From contig JBEKJO010000010.1 of assembly GCA_050011195.1 (NCBI GenBank), positions 6,525 to 70,524 on the forward strand: DNA of 64,000 bases. Reading direction: 5' to 3'. The stretch's first letter is position 1, and each line of letters opens with the position of its first letter. The position numbers and the translations under genes were made by a program. Source of the DNA: PALSA-1440 sp050011195. Its GTDB lineage: Bacteria > Verrucomicrobiota > Verrucomicrobiia > Limisphaerales > UBA8199. The notes under the pieces are model-generated. The model ran no database searches. It was not told the DNA's origin and was given only the letters and a program-made list of their open reading frames with translations. Below are positions 25,477 through 33,352 of this stretch, piece by piece.

Positions 25477-25631
25477 AATCCTGTTTTGAGTTGCGGTGCG
25501 GCCTTCACACCCGGTTGGGCTTTCGATGACGGTTCATCGGTTCGCCGATCATTCCGTGCAGGTTGGTCGTGCCAGGCGAGCGCGTACAGCACGCTGAGGA
25601 CGACGACTGCGATAAGTAATAGTGGGTGCAT
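25473..25631 (-). CDS. Single-helix membrane miniprotein
   Basis: 52 residues from ATG 25631: MHPLLLIAVVVLSVLYALAW, then a polar tail (RNDRRTDEPSSKAQ). The N-terminal helix could anchor it in the inner membrane or act as an uncleaved signal. It is 5 bp after the thioredoxin-like gene and overlaps the zinc-ribbon gene by 4 bp. Confidence 0.5.
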   Translation of the reverse strand: MHPLLLIAVVVLSVLYALAWHDQPARNDRRTDEPSSKAQPGVKAAPQLKTGL

Positions 25632-25636
25632 AGGGC

Positions 25637-25996
25637 TTACTGGGAAAAGGGTTTGAGTTTGGCCAAAATGGCCTCCTTGGTCGCGGTGCCGATGATGCGC
25701 AGGCACGGATTTCCACGGACAAAATAGACCAAGGTCGGGACCGACTGAATATCGTACCAAAGACTAAGGTCGAGATTGTCGTCCGCGCTGACTTTGACCA
25801 CCTTGACCTTGCCTGCACAGGCGCTGGCTAGTTCCTGAAGCACAGAATCGAAAACCTGGCATGGCCGGCTCCAGGGAGCCCAGAACTCAACCAGTACCGG
25901 TTGCTTTGACTGCAGGACTTCCGCCTTGAAATCCTCGGCTGCGATCAGGGGCAGTGCATCATTTTGGGTATTCAAGTTTTCGGTATTCTTCAACAT
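25637..25996 (-). CDS. Thioredoxin-like protein with a single active-site Cys
   Basis: 119 residues from ATG 25996. It has the thioredoxin fold markers FKAEVLQSKQPVLVEFWAPW, the cis-Pro in QSVPTLVYF and G..TKEAIL at the end. The active site reads WAPWSRPC instead of WCGPC, so the N-terminal Cys is Ser. It cannot act as a normal dithiol reductase and may be a chaperone or a monothiol enzyme. The longer frame to 26146 has no supporting features. Confidence 0.8.
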   Translation of the reverse strand: MLKNTENLNTQNDALPLIAAEDFKAEVLQSKQPVLVEFWAPWSRPCQVFDSVLQELASACAGKVKVVKVSADDNLDLSLWYDIQSVPTLVYFVRGNPCLRIIGTATKEAILAKLKPFSQ

Positions 25997-26008
25997 GATC
26001 AGGCTATA

Positions 26009-26024
26009 TGCACAGCCTGTGCCA
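26009..26024 (-). promoter_or_regulatory. Sigma-54-like -24/-12 element
   Basis: TGGCACAGGCTGTGCA on the minus strand has GG-N10-GC, the spacing of sigma-54 promoters. An identical 16-mer, within 20 identical bases, lies at 48971-48986. Predicted start near 25998 leaves only 2 nt before the thioredoxin-like ATG, so the transcript would be leaderless, or the site serves another purpose. Confidence 0.45.
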
Positions 26025-26151
26025 CAGGGCGGACAAGAACGTAAGGCGCTCAAAGACAGCAAGTAGCGCATCGACTGGCCAGTTTCCGCCGGGGTCATAA
26101 AATTGAAGGCCCCGAAAAATCGTGTGGCGTTCGCGCGCGCTTCCATGGCTC

Positions 26152-27639
26152 TTAGTCCTCGATGAGAATGAAATGACTGCCGCTATTGCTCCATACCCGT
26201 AACAGCGTGCGCTTGTCCTTGGCGTTTTGCGTCAATGTCGAAGCCTCCCCCGCGTTCCTGACTTCCTTGCGGTTGATGGATAGAATAACGTCGCCGGGCC
26301 GGAGACCTGCTTGCGCAGCCGCCGAATACGCGTGGAGATCGAGCACCACCGCACCCTGCACATCACGGGGGATGCTGAGCTTCTGCCGGAATTCGCTGTT
26401 GAGCTCACCTATAATCACTCCCTGCAGCGCACCAGGATCCTGTTCATAGGCATTTCGGGCCGCCTTGGCGAGGAGGTCGCTATTGGATGCCTGGCTGATG
26501 GTGACCCGGAGCGGCTTGGCCGAACCGTCGCGCAGAACCTCAACCGGAACAGTCTGACCAGGTTTGATCTCTGCCACCGAGAGCTTCAGTTGACGGGCGC
26601 CATGCACATCCTTGCCGCCGAACCGCGTGATCACATCGCCGACTTCGACCCCGGCCTTCTCAGCGGGTCCGTTGGGGGTCACAGCGCCCACCAGCACACC
26701 CACGACGCTGTAAAGCTTGAACTCTTTAGCGAGCTCTGGCGTCAGATCCTGAGCCTCGACTCCGAGATAGCCTCGGATGACATACCCATATTTCACTAGG
26801 TCCGTCATCACTCTGCGGGCAAGGTCTGAAGGAACAGCAAAGCCGATGCCCAAGTTTCCGCCAGAGCTGCTGAGGATGGCGGTGTTGATGCCGATGAGGT
26901 GGCCGGCGACATCCACCAGCGCCCCACCCGAGTTGCCTGGATTAATCGGGGCGTCGGTTTGGATAAAGCTCTCATAATCCTCGATGCCCATGCCCCCACG
27001 GTCGGTCGCGCTGACGATCCCGTGCGTCACGGTTTGGCCCACCCCAAAGGGATGGCCGATCGCCAGCACCAGATCGCCCACCTGTACGTTTCGGCTTTCA
27101 GCCAGTGGAACCGTGGGCAGGTGGTGGGCGGCGATCTTGACGACCGCGATGTCACTCTTGGCATCAAGTCCAATGACCTTGGCCTTGAACTCGCGCCCGT
27201 CCTGCAGGGTCACCTCGACCACGTGTGCCCCATCTAAAAGATGGCAGTTGGTCAGGATGTAGCCGTCCTCGGTCACAATCACGCCAGACCCAAGCCCAGA
27301 CTCCAGTGGGCGGTGAGAACGCCCGCGAAGCACTCGGCCTAATAGGTACCGCTGTAAAGGATCTTGCACGCCGCTGGCCAGATCAGCGGGACTGTCGGAG
27401 CTCAGGGCCGTGACGATTCGTACCACGGCAGGTGCAACCTTTTCGACCGCCGGGGCGAAGCTTTCGAAACTTCTATCGAAACGCTGCGCTGGCACTTCAT
27501 TAATCGACGCATTGAGCGTCTCGCCCGACGGCCCCGACTCGGTTGTGGAATCCAGTTGGACTCCCCGGACCAATGTCGCCATCAGGACCACGGCCCCGAA
27601 AGTCAGCAGCGATTGCGGTTTGTGAATCTGCATTCTCAT
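26152..27639 (-). CDS. HtrA/Deg-family serine protease with two PDZ domains
   Basis: 495 residues with a signal peptide. Protease domain about 60-265 with triad His133 (ILTNCHLLDGA), Asp163 (KSDIAVVKI) and Ser237 (NPGNSGGAL). PDZ1 at about 285-385 (RGYLGVEAQDL; GDVITRFGGKDV) and PDZ2 at 410-490 (GLRPGDVILSINRKEV). It degrades or refolds misfolded envelope proteins in the periplasm. A paralogue sits at 49232. It is in the same orientation as the sigma factor gene upstream. Confidence 0.9.
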   Translation of the reverse strand: MRMQIHKPQSLLTFGAVVLMATLVRGVQLDSTTESGPSGETLNASINEVPAQRFDRSFESFAPAVEKVAPAVVRIVTALSSDSPADLASGVQDPLQRYLLGRVLRGRSHRPLESGLGSGVIVTEDGYILTNCHLLDGAHVVEVTLQDGREFKAKVIGLDAKSDIAVVKIAAHHLPTVPLAESRNVQVGDLVLAIGHPFGVGQTVTHGIVSATDRGGMGIEDYESFIQTDAPINPGNSGGALVDVAGHLIGINTAILSSSGGNLGIGFAVPSDLARRVMTDLVKYGYVIRGYLGVEAQDLTPELAKEFKLYSVVGVLVGAVTPNGPAEKAGVEVGDVITRFGGKDVHGARQLKLSVAEIKPGQTVPVEVLRDGSAKPLRVTISQASNSDLLAKAARNAYEQDPGALQGVIIGELNSEFRQKLSIPRDVQGAVVLDLHAYSAAAQAGLRPGDVILSINRKEVRNAGEASTLTQNAKDKRTLLRVWSNSGSHFILIED

Positions 27640-27689
27640 TTTTTCATCATGGGCGAAAAAGCTGTCGCATGGAGGCTTGCTTCTTTGTC

Positions 27690-27986
27690 TCAGCCCTCCT
27701 GCTCTCTAATCAGCCGCTGAAAATCGCGAGCAACGGATTTGTCGCGTGCCCGCAATTCGGCCTTGCGCCACTCCTTCAACGAGCCGTCGGGCATTGCCAG
27801 CGTGGCCCTGGCTTCATCCATAAGCCACTGGATCGTATCATCAAGGATCGCTATGGATTCCTGACGTGTTAGCGGCTGAAAGGGCTTCAGCGTTCTTGCC
27901 TTGGGCGGCAGGGCGGCTGGTACTGCCCAGCGTTGCGCCCTGTGTCGTTCCCAAAAACTTTTCAGGTTCATAATCGCAATTTGCAT
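27690..27986 (-). CDS. Small hypothetical protein following the sigma factor
   Basis: 98 residues from ATG 27986, preceded by AGGA five bases upstream; an upstream frame to 28022 lies inside the sigma gene. The sequence contains LTRQESIAILDDTIQWLMDE and is charged and helical, possibly a regulator of the overlapping sigma gene. The last 19 bp of the sigma gene overlap its start. No family recognised. Confidence 0.55.
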   Translation of the reverse strand: MQIAIMNLKSFWERHRAQRWAVPAALPPKARTLKPFQPLTRQESIAILDDTIQWLMDEARATLAMPDGSLKEWRKAELRARDKSVARDFQRLIREQEG

Positions 27987-28906
27987 TGATTTCCTGATCT
28001 CAGTCTGGCTGGTGAAAGGCACCTATTCTCGAGGTTGTTGATCCTGCGGCGGACTTTCTTCAGGGCGGCATTTTGCAGTTGGCACACGCGTTCGCTTGAA
28101 AGGCCAAGCTCCTGTCCAGTCTCGTCGAGTGTCTTTGGCGAGTCCCCCTCCAACCCGAAGCGTAAACGCAGAATAACCTGCTCCCGTTCATCCAGCGTCT
28201 GGACGATCCCCCGCACCATCACCGTGCGTGCCTTGCCATCCAGTTTTTCGTAAGGCGACTCGGCTCTCTCATCCGCAATGATCTCGGCGTAGCTACCAAT
28301 GTCCTCACCGTCGATCTGTGCGTCGAGGGAGGCAGGACGAATGGCCGCCATCCGCATCTCGGTGACCCGCCGTGCGGTGGTCCCCACTTCCGCGGCCAGC
28401 TCGTCGTCCGTTGGCTCCCGGCCCAATTCTTCCTCCAGTCGCGAAGCGGTCCGCCTCATTTTGCCGAGCTTGTCCACCACGTGCGTGGGTAGTCGCATGG
28501 CTTTGGACTGGCTGGCCAGCGCTTTTGTAATCGCTTGCCTGATCCACAGCGCGCCGTAGCCGGACAACTTCGCCCCCTTGTTGGGGTCAAACCGATCGAC
28601 GGCCCGCATCAGACCAATGTTGCCTTCGCTGATGAGGTCCAACAGCGGCAAACCGATCCCTTCGTAAGCCCGGGCGATCTTGACGACCAGCCGCAGGTTG
28701 GACTTAATCATCTGCTCACGAGCTTCCCTGTCCCCTTTCTTGATGCGAGCCGCGAGTTCCATTTCTTCTTGGGGGGTGAGCAGCTTCGCTCGGCCAATGT
28801 CTCGGAGGTACAGCGAAATGCACGTTTCGCCCTGGAATGTGTCGCGCGCGCCGCGTGACTGTGATTTCCAGGCAGGTGAACCGTCAAATTCGTCTAAAGT
28901 CTTCAT
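27968..28906 (-). CDS. Group 2 sigma-70 family sigma factor (RpoD/RpoS-like)
   Basis: 312 residues from ATG 28906 (the longer frame to 29068 runs into the repeat module). Region 1.2 (SLYLRDIGRAKLLTPQEEMEL), region 2 (NLRLVVKIARAYEGIGLPLL; GNIGLMRAVDRFDPNKGAKL SGYGALWIRQAI), region 3 (RLPTHVVDKL) and region 4 (DEREQVILRLRFGLEG; LGLSSERVCQLQNAALKKVR) are all present. The short N-terminus without region 1.1 marks an alternative sigma factor. Note SGYGALWIRQ in place of the usual STYATWWIRQ. Confidence 0.9.
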   Translation of the reverse strand: MKTLDEFDGSPAWKSQSRGARDTFQGETCISLYLRDIGRAKLLTPQEEMELAARIKKGDREAREQMIKSNLRLVVKIARAYEGIGLPLLDLISEGNIGLMRAVDRFDPNKGAKLSGYGALWIRQAITKALASQSKAMRLPTHVVDKLGKMRRTASRLEEELGREPTDDELAAEVGTTARRVTEMRMAAIRPASLDAQIDGEDIGSYAEIIADERAESPYEKLDGKARTVMVRGIVQTLDEREQVILRLRFGLEGDSPKTLDETGQELGLSSERVCQLQNAALKKVRRRINNLENRCLSPARLRSGNQCKLRL

Positions 28907-28942
28907 TGTTTCGATCCGTTCGGGTCGTCGTTGAAAGCACTT

Positions 28943-28957
28943 ACATTTTTTGTGCCA
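28943..28957 (-). promoter_or_regulatory. Sigma-54-like promoter for the sigma factor gene
   Basis: Minus strand TGGCAC-AAAAA-ATGT: GG-N10-GT. The -24 half is perfect, the -12 half has T for C. Predicted start near 28931, 25 nt before the ATG at 28906. Confidence 0.35.
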
Positions 28958-29136
28958 CCGTTGGGTAATGCGCCGTTTCCGTTGCAGGCGCGCCATTTGT
29001 GCAATTTCCCGCATCGCCATTTCCTCACGGAACCCCGTATGAATTTTCGTGCATTCGAAAAACCGCATGTCATCTCGGCCTGCCGTTTCGGAAGCAAGTC
29101 CCTGTAAAGCCTTGGCTTGCGTGCAGGTTTAGGTGT

Positions 29137-29151
29137 TGGCACGCGACGTGA
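29137..29151 (+). promoter_or_regulatory. Sigma-54-like promoter for the channel cluster
   Basis: TGGCAC-GCGAC-GTGA: GG-N10-GA. Predicted start near 29163 gives a 24-nt leader containing AAGGA before the ATG at 29187, a well-formed arrangement. Confidence 0.4.
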
Positions 29152-29186
29152 TTAAGGAACCTCGATTGCGGGATGAAGGAACGAAT

Positions 29187-29438
29187 ATGATAAAATCTGG
29201 TCTCAGCTTCGAAACGCCAGTCAGACCTGGTTTGCACCGATTAATCAGCCAGTTCGGTTGTTCGCCCCACTCGGTCATGACGAAACGGACTTTTCGAGTA
29301 TCTGCCTCCAGCGAGGGCGAAGCCGGAGTCCATTCCTCGTCTTGCACATCCCGCACGCATGAGCTGAAACTGGGCGAAGCCGGTCGGCCCATCTTCGGAT
29401 TAACAAAAGGAATTGTAACGGGGGTGGCCAATGCGTGA
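29187..29438 (+). CDS. Small hypothetical protein leading the channel cluster
   Basis: 83 residues from ATG 29187, with AAGGA five bases upstream. No hydrophobic segment or known motif; the sequence is rich in Ser and Gly (SVMTKRTFRVSASSEGEAG). Its stop overlaps the start of the channel gene (29431), suggesting translational coupling. It could be a leader peptide with a regulatory rather than an enzymatic role. Confidence 0.45.
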   Translation: MIKSGLSFETPVRPGLHRLISQFGCSPHSVMTKRTFRVSASSEGEAGVHSSSCTSRTHELKLGEAGRPIFGLTKGIVTGVANA

Positions 29439-30288
29439 GCCCACCACCACGCCAGCTATAACACTGCCAGACTGGGGCGAGCGGTACGATTGCCGTCCGG
29501 CAAAATTCTCCTGCGACAAGGATGCGCCTTTTGAGACCCCTCCAGAGGCTGAAACAGATTACGCCGCTGCTACCAACGGGCGGTCAAGACTCGCCAAGGA
29601 TCGGAGGCTCAAGCTGCGGGTATCGGCCGTGGGGTTCCTTGCCGCACTTGTAGTTTGCCTAGTCGCCACACCGTTTGTTCAGGGTTTGGAGGAGGGCCAA
29701 CTCTACCAAGCCGTACTGTTCACGCTGGTTATGTGCACGGGCTTAATTGCCAGTGGTTCCTGCCGCAGACTGGCGTTCGCCCTGGTGAGCTTCGCGCTCG
29801 CTGCCATATGGCTCAACCAAATTTGGCCCCAGAAATGCCCAGCACTGACGTTTATTCTGCCAGCGATCGCGTTTCTCGGAGTAGTCATAGCGTCGCTGTT
29901 AGGGTTCGTTCTTCGGGCCAAACGGGTCGATGCAAACGTCCTTTGCGCCGGCATTTCTGTTTACCTGATTTTGGGATTGCTCTGGGGGCTCGCCTACACA
30001 TTCGTGGCGCAAGTGAATCCCAACGCGTTCTCGTTCAACACTCGTTCGGGAACGGCGGCGGTGATGAGTGGGTTCACCGCCATCTATTTCAGTTTTACAA
30101 CTCTGATGACTGTGGGATACGGCGACATCACCCCGGTGGCAGATGTAGCGCGGATGCTGGCGATGCTTGAGGCGATGACCGGCACGCTCTTTGTCGGGGT
30201 GATGATCGCCCGCCTGGTTTCCCTGTACTCAGCCTCTGGGCAGAGGCACGCGCCGCCCCACAATCAAAGCCCGAGCAACCACTCGTAA
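29431..30288 (+). CDS. Voltage-gated-like potassium channel protein
   Basis: 285 residues. A polar N-terminus of about 60 residues precedes about six hydrophobic segments; the last two flank the pore loop TLMTVGYGDITPVADVARML, which holds the K+ selectivity filter TVGYGD. There is no Arg-rich voltage-sensor helix that I can see and no RCK or cyclic-nucleotide domain, so the gating signal is unknown. It lies next to membrane-lipid transport genes. Confidence 0.85.
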   Translation: MREPTTTPAITLPDWGERYDCRPAKFSCDKDAPFETPPEAETDYAAATNGRSRLAKDRRLKLRVSAVGFLAALVVCLVATPFVQGLEEGQLYQAVLFTLVMCTGLIASGSCRRLAFALVSFALAAIWLNQIWPQKCPALTFILPAIAFLGVVIASLLGFVLRAKRVDANVLCAGISVYLILGLLWGLAYTFVAQVNPNAFSFNTRSGTAAVMSGFTAIYFSFTTLMTVGYGDITPVADVARMLAMLEAMTGTLFVGVMIARLVSLYSASGQRHAPPHNQSPSNHS

Positions 30289-30297
30289 TCTTCAGTT

Positions 30298-30738
30298 ATG
30301 ATCGATGCTATCACCAACTTCATTGAAACCAGGGACAGGCCCAGGACAAGACCGCCTGTGGCCAGGATCACACCGATAGTTCCGCCTTACCCTGAGGTTA
30401 GAAAAGGCGAACAACGGACCGGGTTCACTAAAGTGTTCCGTTGGCCGGTTCCGGCCTTTCAGACGCCTCAACCAACGACGGTCGAAGTCGCTGGCTCCTT
30501 CAATGGGTGGCGTAAGGTCCCTCTGAGTTATGATCCGCCAAGCAGAACCTGGCAGGTCATTCTGAACGATATCGAGGGCAATCGCACACACCGCTACGTA
30601 ATCCTGGTGGATGGAAAACCGATCTATGACAAAACCTGTGACGGATTGGCTGCTCCCCAAACTCCCGAGGAAGCAGAGTGGGGCATCACAACTCCAAGAG
30701 GTCCCCGGGTTTTGCTCCTGTTCTCCCAGACCAAATGA
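30298..30738 (+). CDS. CBM48/AMPK-type glycogen-binding-like protein
   Basis: 146 residues. The C-terminal domain (TTVEVAGSFNGWRKVPLSYD, then TWQVILNDIEGNRTHRYVIL VDGKPIYD) is the early-Set carbohydrate-binding fold of AMPK-beta and CBM48, with the SFNGW motif intact. No catalytic domain is attached. It may link energy storage (GlgX and GH57 genes at 60 kb) to membrane functions, but this is inference. Confidence 0.75.
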   Translation: MIDAITNFIETRDRPRTRPPVARITPIVPPYPEVRKGEQRTGFTKVFRWPVPAFQTPQPTTVEVAGSFNGWRKVPLSYDPPSRTWQVILNDIEGNRTHRYVILVDGKPIYDKTCDGLAAPQTPEEAEWGITTPRGPRVLLLFSQTK

Positions 30739-30958
30739 TCCTGAGACAACAATCGCAAGCGCGTCAGGAGCATCGGTTGCGTGGCCAGTTGCCCGTCAGC
30801 AGGCGGAGAGCGGATTTCAATGCAGGTGGAATCAGGATTTGCCACTCAACAGGGCGTGGGTTCGAATCTTGGCGAACCTTGGAACCTTTCCGGCGCATTA
30901 TGAGACGAATGGACACACGTTTTACTTTCCGAATCAGGGTCTACCCTGCGGAGATCGT

Positions 30959-31141
30959 ATGAAAGATTGGGCATGGCTGCTTCCTTGCTGGGTTTGGAAA
31001 TACTTCTTTGCGCAGTTCCCCAGAGAAAGAGTGCTCTTGGATGGTCGGACCCGTTTCCTTATACGCTTGGATGAAGAGTTCGCGTTGGTTTACGACCCGC
31101 ATGGGAAGGCAATGCTGCCTAAATCATATCCAAATGAATGA
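30959..31141 (+). CDS. 60-residue hypothetical protein before mlaE
   Basis: From ATG 30959 with GGAG six bases upstream: MKDWAWLLPCWVWKYFFAQF, then a charged domain (VLLDGRTRFLIRLDEEFALV). The aromatic N-terminus could lie in the membrane interface. It overlaps the mlaE start (31134) by 8 bp. The stretch 30739-30958 before it holds no supported gene, although the same frame stays open. Confidence 0.45.
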   Translation: MKDWAWLLPCWVWKYFFAQFPRERVLLDGRTRFLIRLDEEFALVYDPHGKAMLPKSYPNE

Positions 31142-31934
31142 GTTGCTTCATCAATCAAACCGCATGACGCGATGGATCATAACCCTAGGCGCTGCTTTTA
31201 TGACCGAGATCGGCCGATTGGGAAAGGCCGGGATGTTTCTGAGCCAATCGTTGCTCGATTGTCTGACAGCGCCAATCAAAGGCGAGCGGGTTTTGAGGCA
31301 GACCTGGTTCATTGGGTGGAAATCGATGCTGGTGATCGCCTTGACCGGAACCTTCACGGGGATGGTCGTGGCCTTGCAGGGGTTTCCTACCCTGCGGCGA
31401 GTCGGCTCCGAGGCCCTTCTCGGGCCGATGGTTTCACTGTCACTCATTCGCGAACTAGGCCCGGTGTTGACGGCGCTGATGGTCACCGGACGGGCCGGTT
31501 CGGCGATTGCGGCGGAGATCGGCATCATGCGCACCACTGAACAGATCGACTCCCTCGAATTGATGGGCCTCAACCCGTTGCGGTACGTGGTCGTGCCGAA
31601 CGTGCTTGCCTCGCTTCTGGCCTTGCCGGTGCTCACGGTGGTTTTTGACGTAATCGGGATCCTTGGGGGTTACCTGGTTGGCGTGCGGCTCCTCGGCCTC
31701 AGCGGCGGCACGTATTTCGGGGAGATGAGCAATTATGTCGAGATGAAGGACATCCTGGGAGGAATCTACAAGGCCCTAACCTTTGGCCTGCTCATCGGCT
31801 GGGTGTGTTGCTACAAAGGGTACCACAGCCGGTTCGGGGCCGAAGGCGTCAGCGCGGCTACAACCCAAGCCGTGGTCAATGCCTCGGTGCTCATCCTGGT
31901 TTGCGACTACTTTGTGACTTCGGTTGTCTTTTAG
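31134..31934 (+). CDS. mlaE: MlaE-type permease (second Mla system)
   Basis: 266 residues from ATG 31134 (alternative 31164). It has no STAS domain, unlike the copy at 22658. The permease core includes LTGTFTGMVVALQGFPTLRR, LIRELGPVLTALMVTGRAGS and AEIGIMRTTEQIDSLELMG. The inner-membrane permease extracts or inserts phospholipids together with the ATPase 8 bp downstream. Confidence 0.9.
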   Translation: MNELLHQSNRMTRWIITLGAAFMTEIGRLGKAGMFLSQSLLDCLTAPIKGERVLRQTWFIGWKSMLVIALTGTFTGMVVALQGFPTLRRVGSEALLGPMVSLSLIRELGPVLTALMVTGRAGSAIAAEIGIMRTTEQIDSLELMGLNPLRYVVVPNVLASLLALPVLTVVFDVIGILGGYLVGVRLLGLSGGTYFGEMSNYVEMKDILGGIYKALTFGLLIGWVCCYKGYHSRFGAEGVSAATTQAVVNASVLILVCDYFVTSVVF

Positions 31935-31942
31935 GAGGAGCC

Positions 31943-32845
31943 ATGATCCGAGTCCATAATTTGTGGAAATCCTTTGGTCGCCAGGAGGTACTGCGCGGGG
32001 TGTCGTTCGAGGTTCAGCCGGGTGAATTCATGGCGCTCATCGGAGGCAGCGGCTGCGGCAAGAGCCTGCTGCTGAAACTCCTGGTCAGCCTTCTTAAACC
32101 GGACAACGGCCGAATTTGGGTCTCCGGCAAGGATCTCGCTGCCTCCAGCGGGAAAGAACTCGAGTCCCTGCGAAGCCGCATCGGCTTCGTCTTCCAGGGC
32201 GGGGCGTTGTTTGATTCCATGACCGTCTATGACAACGTGGCGTTTCCCCTGCGCGAAAAGACTAGCCTCGGCGAGAAAGACATCCGCCGCAAAGTCACGG
32301 GAGAACTCGAACTGGTGGGTCTGCGCGATGCCGAACACAAATTCCCCGCCCAACTCAGCGGGGGCATGATCAAGCGGGTGGCACTGGCCCGTGCCCTCGT
32401 GCGCGATCCGGAAATCGTGCTCTTCGACGAGCCGACGACCGGCCTGGACCCGGTCGTCTCGCGTGCCGTTCTCGATCTGTTTAACGAGGTGCACCAGCGC
32501 CTCAGGCTGACCGGGATCCTGGTTTCACACGAGATTCCGCGGATTTTCGAGATTGTGCAAAAGGTGGCGATGCTGCACGAAGGCCGGATTGTCGCCGTTG
32601 AATCACCAGAACGGTTTTGTGCTTCGCCCGAGCCAGTGATCCGCCAATTCGTGAACGGAAACACGACGGCTCAATCGTGCCTAAATGGGGAAACTGGTCC
32701 GAGAGCGTGTTTTGAAAACCCTGTGAAGCCTTCCTGCTCGTCGTCGTTCTCGTGCTCGCCCTCGGCTTTTCGGGATTTCTCGATTACGAGCACGAGGACG
32801 ACGACGAGAACGAGCCCAGTCCTGCATTTTCCAAAAATGAACTGA
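31943..32845 (+). CDS. mlaF: MlaF-type ATPase with repeat-derived C-terminal tail
   Basis: 300 residues from ATG 31943, preceded by a perfect AGGAGG. Walker A GGSGCGKS, signature LSGGMIKRVALARA, Walker B VLFDEPTTGLDP, switch His VSHEIPRI. The conserved protein should end near VIRQFVNGN (about 32660). The last 55 or so codons are encoded by a palindromic insertion (32737-32808) and give a Ser/Thr/Arg-rich tail, a likely accident of the repeat. Confidence 0.9.
   Translation: MIRVHNLWKSFGRQEVLRGVSFEVQPGEFMALIGGSGCGKSLLLKLLVSLLKPDNGRIWVSGKDLAASSGKELESLRSRIGFVFQGGALFDSMTVYDNVAFPLREKTSLGEKDIRRKVTGELELVGLRDAEHKFPAQLSGGMIKRVALARALVRDPEIVLFDEPTTGLDPVVSRAVLDLFNEVHQRLRLTGILVSHEIPRIFEIVQKVAMLHEGRIVAVESPERFCASPEPVIRQFVNGNTTAQSCLNGETGPRACFENPVKPSCSSSFSCSPSAFRDFSITSTRTTTRTSPVLHFPKMN
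32737..32808. repeat. Long imperfect palindrome in the mlaF 3' end
   Basis: 22-bp arms (CTCGTCGTCGTTCTCG... at 32737-32758 and CGAGCACGAGGACGAC... at 32787-32808) match at 21 of 22 positions around a 28-nt loop. The simple GA/TC-rich arms look like a mobile palindromic repeat. It lies between mlaF and mlaD and could act as a transcript-processing or attenuation hairpin. Confidence 0.7.
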
Positions 32846-32846
32846 G

Positions 32847-33320
32847 ATGAAAAAGACGTACTTAGAATTCGTGGTGGGTCTGTTCCTGGCCATCGGCATC
32901 GGCTGTCTGGCCTGGTTGAGTATCAAGCTTGCTCGGAAGGAGTTCTTCGCCAGAAACGGCTACGAACTTCAGGCCTCGTTCAGCAATGGCAGCGGCTTGC
33001 GCCGGGGCACACCTGTTGTTATCGCGGGCGTCGAAATTGGCCGGGTCGCGAGTGTCGGCCTTGAGGATTACGAGGCCAAAGTTCGCCTCGTGGTTCAGCC
33101 AGGGGTGGTACTGCAAGGCGACACCATCGCCTCCATCAAGACCAAGGGCCTGATTGGGGAGAAATACATCGAGCTTACGCCCGGGGCGTCGGATAAGACC
33201 ATCAAACCGGGCGGTGTCATCCGCGAGACGCAGCCGGCGATGGACCTGGAGGCGTTAATTGGGAAATACATCCAGGGGAACCTCGCGAAGCCGGACGACA
33301 AAGGGCAGCCGCCCCGGTGA
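32847..33320 (+). CDS. mlaD: MlaD-type MCE protein (second Mla system)
   Basis: 157 residues: N-terminal membrane helix (FVVGLFLAIGIGCLAWLSI) and one MCE domain (FSNGSGLRRGTPVVIAGVEI GRVASV; IKTKGLIGEKYIELTPG). It ends shortly after the domain, like E. coli MlaD. It forms the hexameric ring that receives lipid from MlaC. It starts 1 bp after the mlaF stop. Confidence 0.9.
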   Translation: MKKTYLEFVVGLFLAIGIGCLAWLSIKLARKEFFARNGYELQASFSNGSGLRRGTPVVIAGVEIGRVASVGLEDYEAKVRLVVQPGVVLQGDTIASIKTKGLIGEKYIELTPGASDKTIKPGGVIRETQPAMDLEALIGKYIQGNLAKPDDKGQPPR

Positions 33321-33352
33321 ATCCACAGTGTGAACTTGCCCCTTTAGAACCA

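Larger units (their letters stand above)
28924..29157. repeat. Duplicated divergent promoter module, copy A
   Basis: About 234 bp between the leftward sigma gene and the rightward channel cluster. It aligns over its whole length, with almost no net length change, to 39137-39371. Each end carries an outward TGGCAC motif. Inside are conserved direct repeats (GCGCCGTTT..TTGCA at 28970, GCGCCATTT.TGCA at 28989) that could bind an activator. Differences fall at all codon positions of the frames inside, which argues for regulatory rather than coding conservation. Confidence 0.65.

Noticed and set aside
28903..29142. Basic ORF on the minus strand inside module copy A, with a similar peptide in copy B (39141-39356)
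   Set aside because: The two peptides align without gaps, but in the codons I compared the differences fall at all positions, the starts are poor (GTG inside the TGGCAC motif) and both lie in promoter regions. DNA conservation explains it better.
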